Part shown: positions 6,817-7,558 of the stretch, in pieces | Position numbering within the stretch: position 1 is the first letter of the stretch | How the letters are laid out: every line of letters starts with the position of its first letter | From: a bacterium UBP3_UBA3054 | GTDB taxonomy: Bacteria; Auribacterota; UBA3054 | Length of the DNA stretch: 7,558 nucleotides | Direction: 5' to 3' | NCBI GenBank assembly: GCA_002366995.1 | Contig: DFCM01000015.1 | Coordinates: 1 to 7,558 of the forward strand | Program-made: the position numbers and the translations under genes | Notes under the pieces: model-generated | What the model was told of the DNA's origin: nothing | What the model saw: the letters and a program-made list of their open reading frames with translations, nothing else | The model's database searches: none

Positions 6817-6852
6817 AAAAAAAAGAGCCCGCTTGAAGCGGGCTTTTTTTTT
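6817..6852. terminator. Bidirectional intrinsic terminator between lpxA and the GH3 gene
   Basis: A 7-bp GC-rich stem (AGCCCGC at 6826-6832 paired with GCGGGCT at 6838-6844), extendable by one T-A pair, encloses a short TTGAA loop. It is followed by a run of nine T (6844-6852) and preceded by a run of eight A (6817-6824). It can therefore end lpxA transcripts on the plus strand and, read from the other side, transcripts of the convergent GH3 gene, whose stop codon begins only 2 bases away. Confidence 0.92.
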
Positions 6853-6853
6853 A

Positions 6854-7558
6854 TTATTCCTTGACCAGGTCGAGGTAGTTGATGTTGAACTGACCGCCCA
6901 GAGAGACGATCTTCAGTTCCTGCTGACCTTCCGCGAGTTCTAGTTCCGCGACGTCAGAAGCGGTCTGCCAAGCCTGCCAGCTGCCGGTCTTCACAGAATT
7001 TTCCCAGACGAATTTTTGCTGGCCGTTCAGGAGAACTTTCGCGGCGCCGGTTCCGTCCGGAGAGGAGAAGCGGACGCTCACTTTGTAGGTCCCGGGATCT
7101 TTGACGTTGAGCTTGTAGGCGAAGTAACTTCCTTTGGCGCTGATGTGCGTCAAATTCCTGCCGCCCGTCTCATCCTCACAGGTCTCCGCGCCGAGGCCGG
7201 AACTGATCTTCCCGGCTTCCGTGCCAATGAGGCGCCAGACGTTGCCTTCCGGCTGCTCAGTGGCCGCGAAGGGTTTCTTGGGAGCGTTTTTCGCGTACTG
7301 CGCGGCTTTCTTGAGCAGAGGCTTCACGCTTGACTTAAGCTCGTCCAGGGAGATGAGGCCGGCTTTGTAGGCCGCGATAAGCTCCTTGCTCTCGCCCCAG
7401 GGCATCTGGATGTTGCAGCCGGCTTTGACCTCTTTCCAGCAGACGCTGTGGCTGCCCCAGTCGGTCGTGACGAAGCCGTCGAAGCCCCACTCGCCTCTCA
7501 GAAGGTCAGTAAGCAGCGCTTTCGATTCGGCGGTATGGATTCCGTTGAAGCAGTTGTA
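6854..7558 (-). CDS. Glycoside hydrolase family 3 protein with C-terminal CBM6-like module (5' end off the right edge)
   Basis: Probable beta-glycosidase (beta-glucosidase or xylosidase type) acting on plant or microbial glycans; the exact substrate cannot be told. The frame is open for 234 codons from the right edge to TAA at 6854-6856, so only the C-terminal part is seen. Counting from the edge, the end of the GH3 catalytic barrel is clear: CFNGIH (3-8), LLTDLLRGEWGFDGFVTTDW (15-34) with the presumed nucleophile D33, then AGCNIQMPWG (46-55). After a short linker, about 108-233 resembles CBM6, with AKGSYFAYKLNV (141-152), TGSWQAWQT (191-199) and a final GGQFNINYLDL (221-231). The usual GH3 alpha/beta sandwich is absent after the barrel and may lie upstream in a swapped-order enzyme. 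An internal ATG at 7405 is not the start. It converges on lpxA. Confidence 0.9.
   Translation of the reverse strand, partial: YNCFNGIHTAESKALLTDLLRGEWGFDGFVTTDWGSHSVCWKEVKAGCNIQMPWGESKELIAAYKAGLISLDELKSSVKPLLKKAAQYAKNAPKKPFAATEQPEGNVWRLIGTEAGKISSGLGAETCEDETGGRNLTHISAKGSYFAYKLNVKDPGTYKVSVRFSSPDGTGAAKVLLNGQQKFVWENSVKTGSWQAWQTASDVAELELAEGQQELKIVSLGGQFNINYLDLVKE

Noticed and set aside
7403..7405. ATG at 7405 as the start of a short CBM-only gene
   Set aside because: The same frame stays open to the right edge and encodes clear GH3 barrel motifs, including the nucleophile region, so this ATG is internal.

Overview
This window comes from a Gram-negative bacterium that makes lipid A. Its core is a plus-strand run of six closely packed genes (2486-6803): two tandem Skp/OmpH-type periplasmic chaperones, then lpxD, lpxC, fabZ and lpxA. 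Gaps are -4 to +20 bases, and a strong intrinsic terminator closes the run. The order differs from the Escherichia coli bamA-skp-lpxD-fabZ-lpxA-lpxB cluster, because lpxC sits between lpxD and fabZ. That recalls the skp-lpxD and lpxC-fabZ-lpxA blocks of Chlamydiae and several poorly cultured phyla (PVC group, Elusimicrobiota/Omnitrophota-like). I cannot fix the phylum from this sequence alone. Codons favour G/C at third positions on both strands, and I see no sign of recent transfer.

Layout. <1-2343 (minus): a two-gene membrane operon. The first gene, 1573-2343, resembles the uncharacterised DUF6754 family. The second starts 6 bases later and runs off the left edge. It encodes a membrane protein with a large exported beta-propeller-like domain followed by several transmembrane helices. 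2344-2485: a 142-base divergent intergenic region with two extended -10 promoters facing away from each other. 2486-6803 (plus): the envelope operon. 6817-6852: a terminator that can work in both directions. 6854->7558 (minus): the 3' end of a glycoside hydrolase family 3 gene whose catalytic domain is followed directly by a CBM6-like carbohydrate-binding module.

How the genes fit together. LpxA, LpxC and LpxD carry out the first three committed steps of lipid A synthesis: O-acylation of UDP-GlcNAc, deacetylation, then N-acylation. FabZ works in fatty-acid elongation and uses the same beta-hydroxyacyl-ACP pool, so it competes with LpxA and LpxD. The Skp-like proteins would escort outer-membrane proteins across the periplasm, so the operon couples supply of both outer-membrane lipid and outer-membrane protein. 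All key catalytic residues of the four enzymes are present. The part most worth following up is the left-hand membrane pair, which has no established function that I know of.
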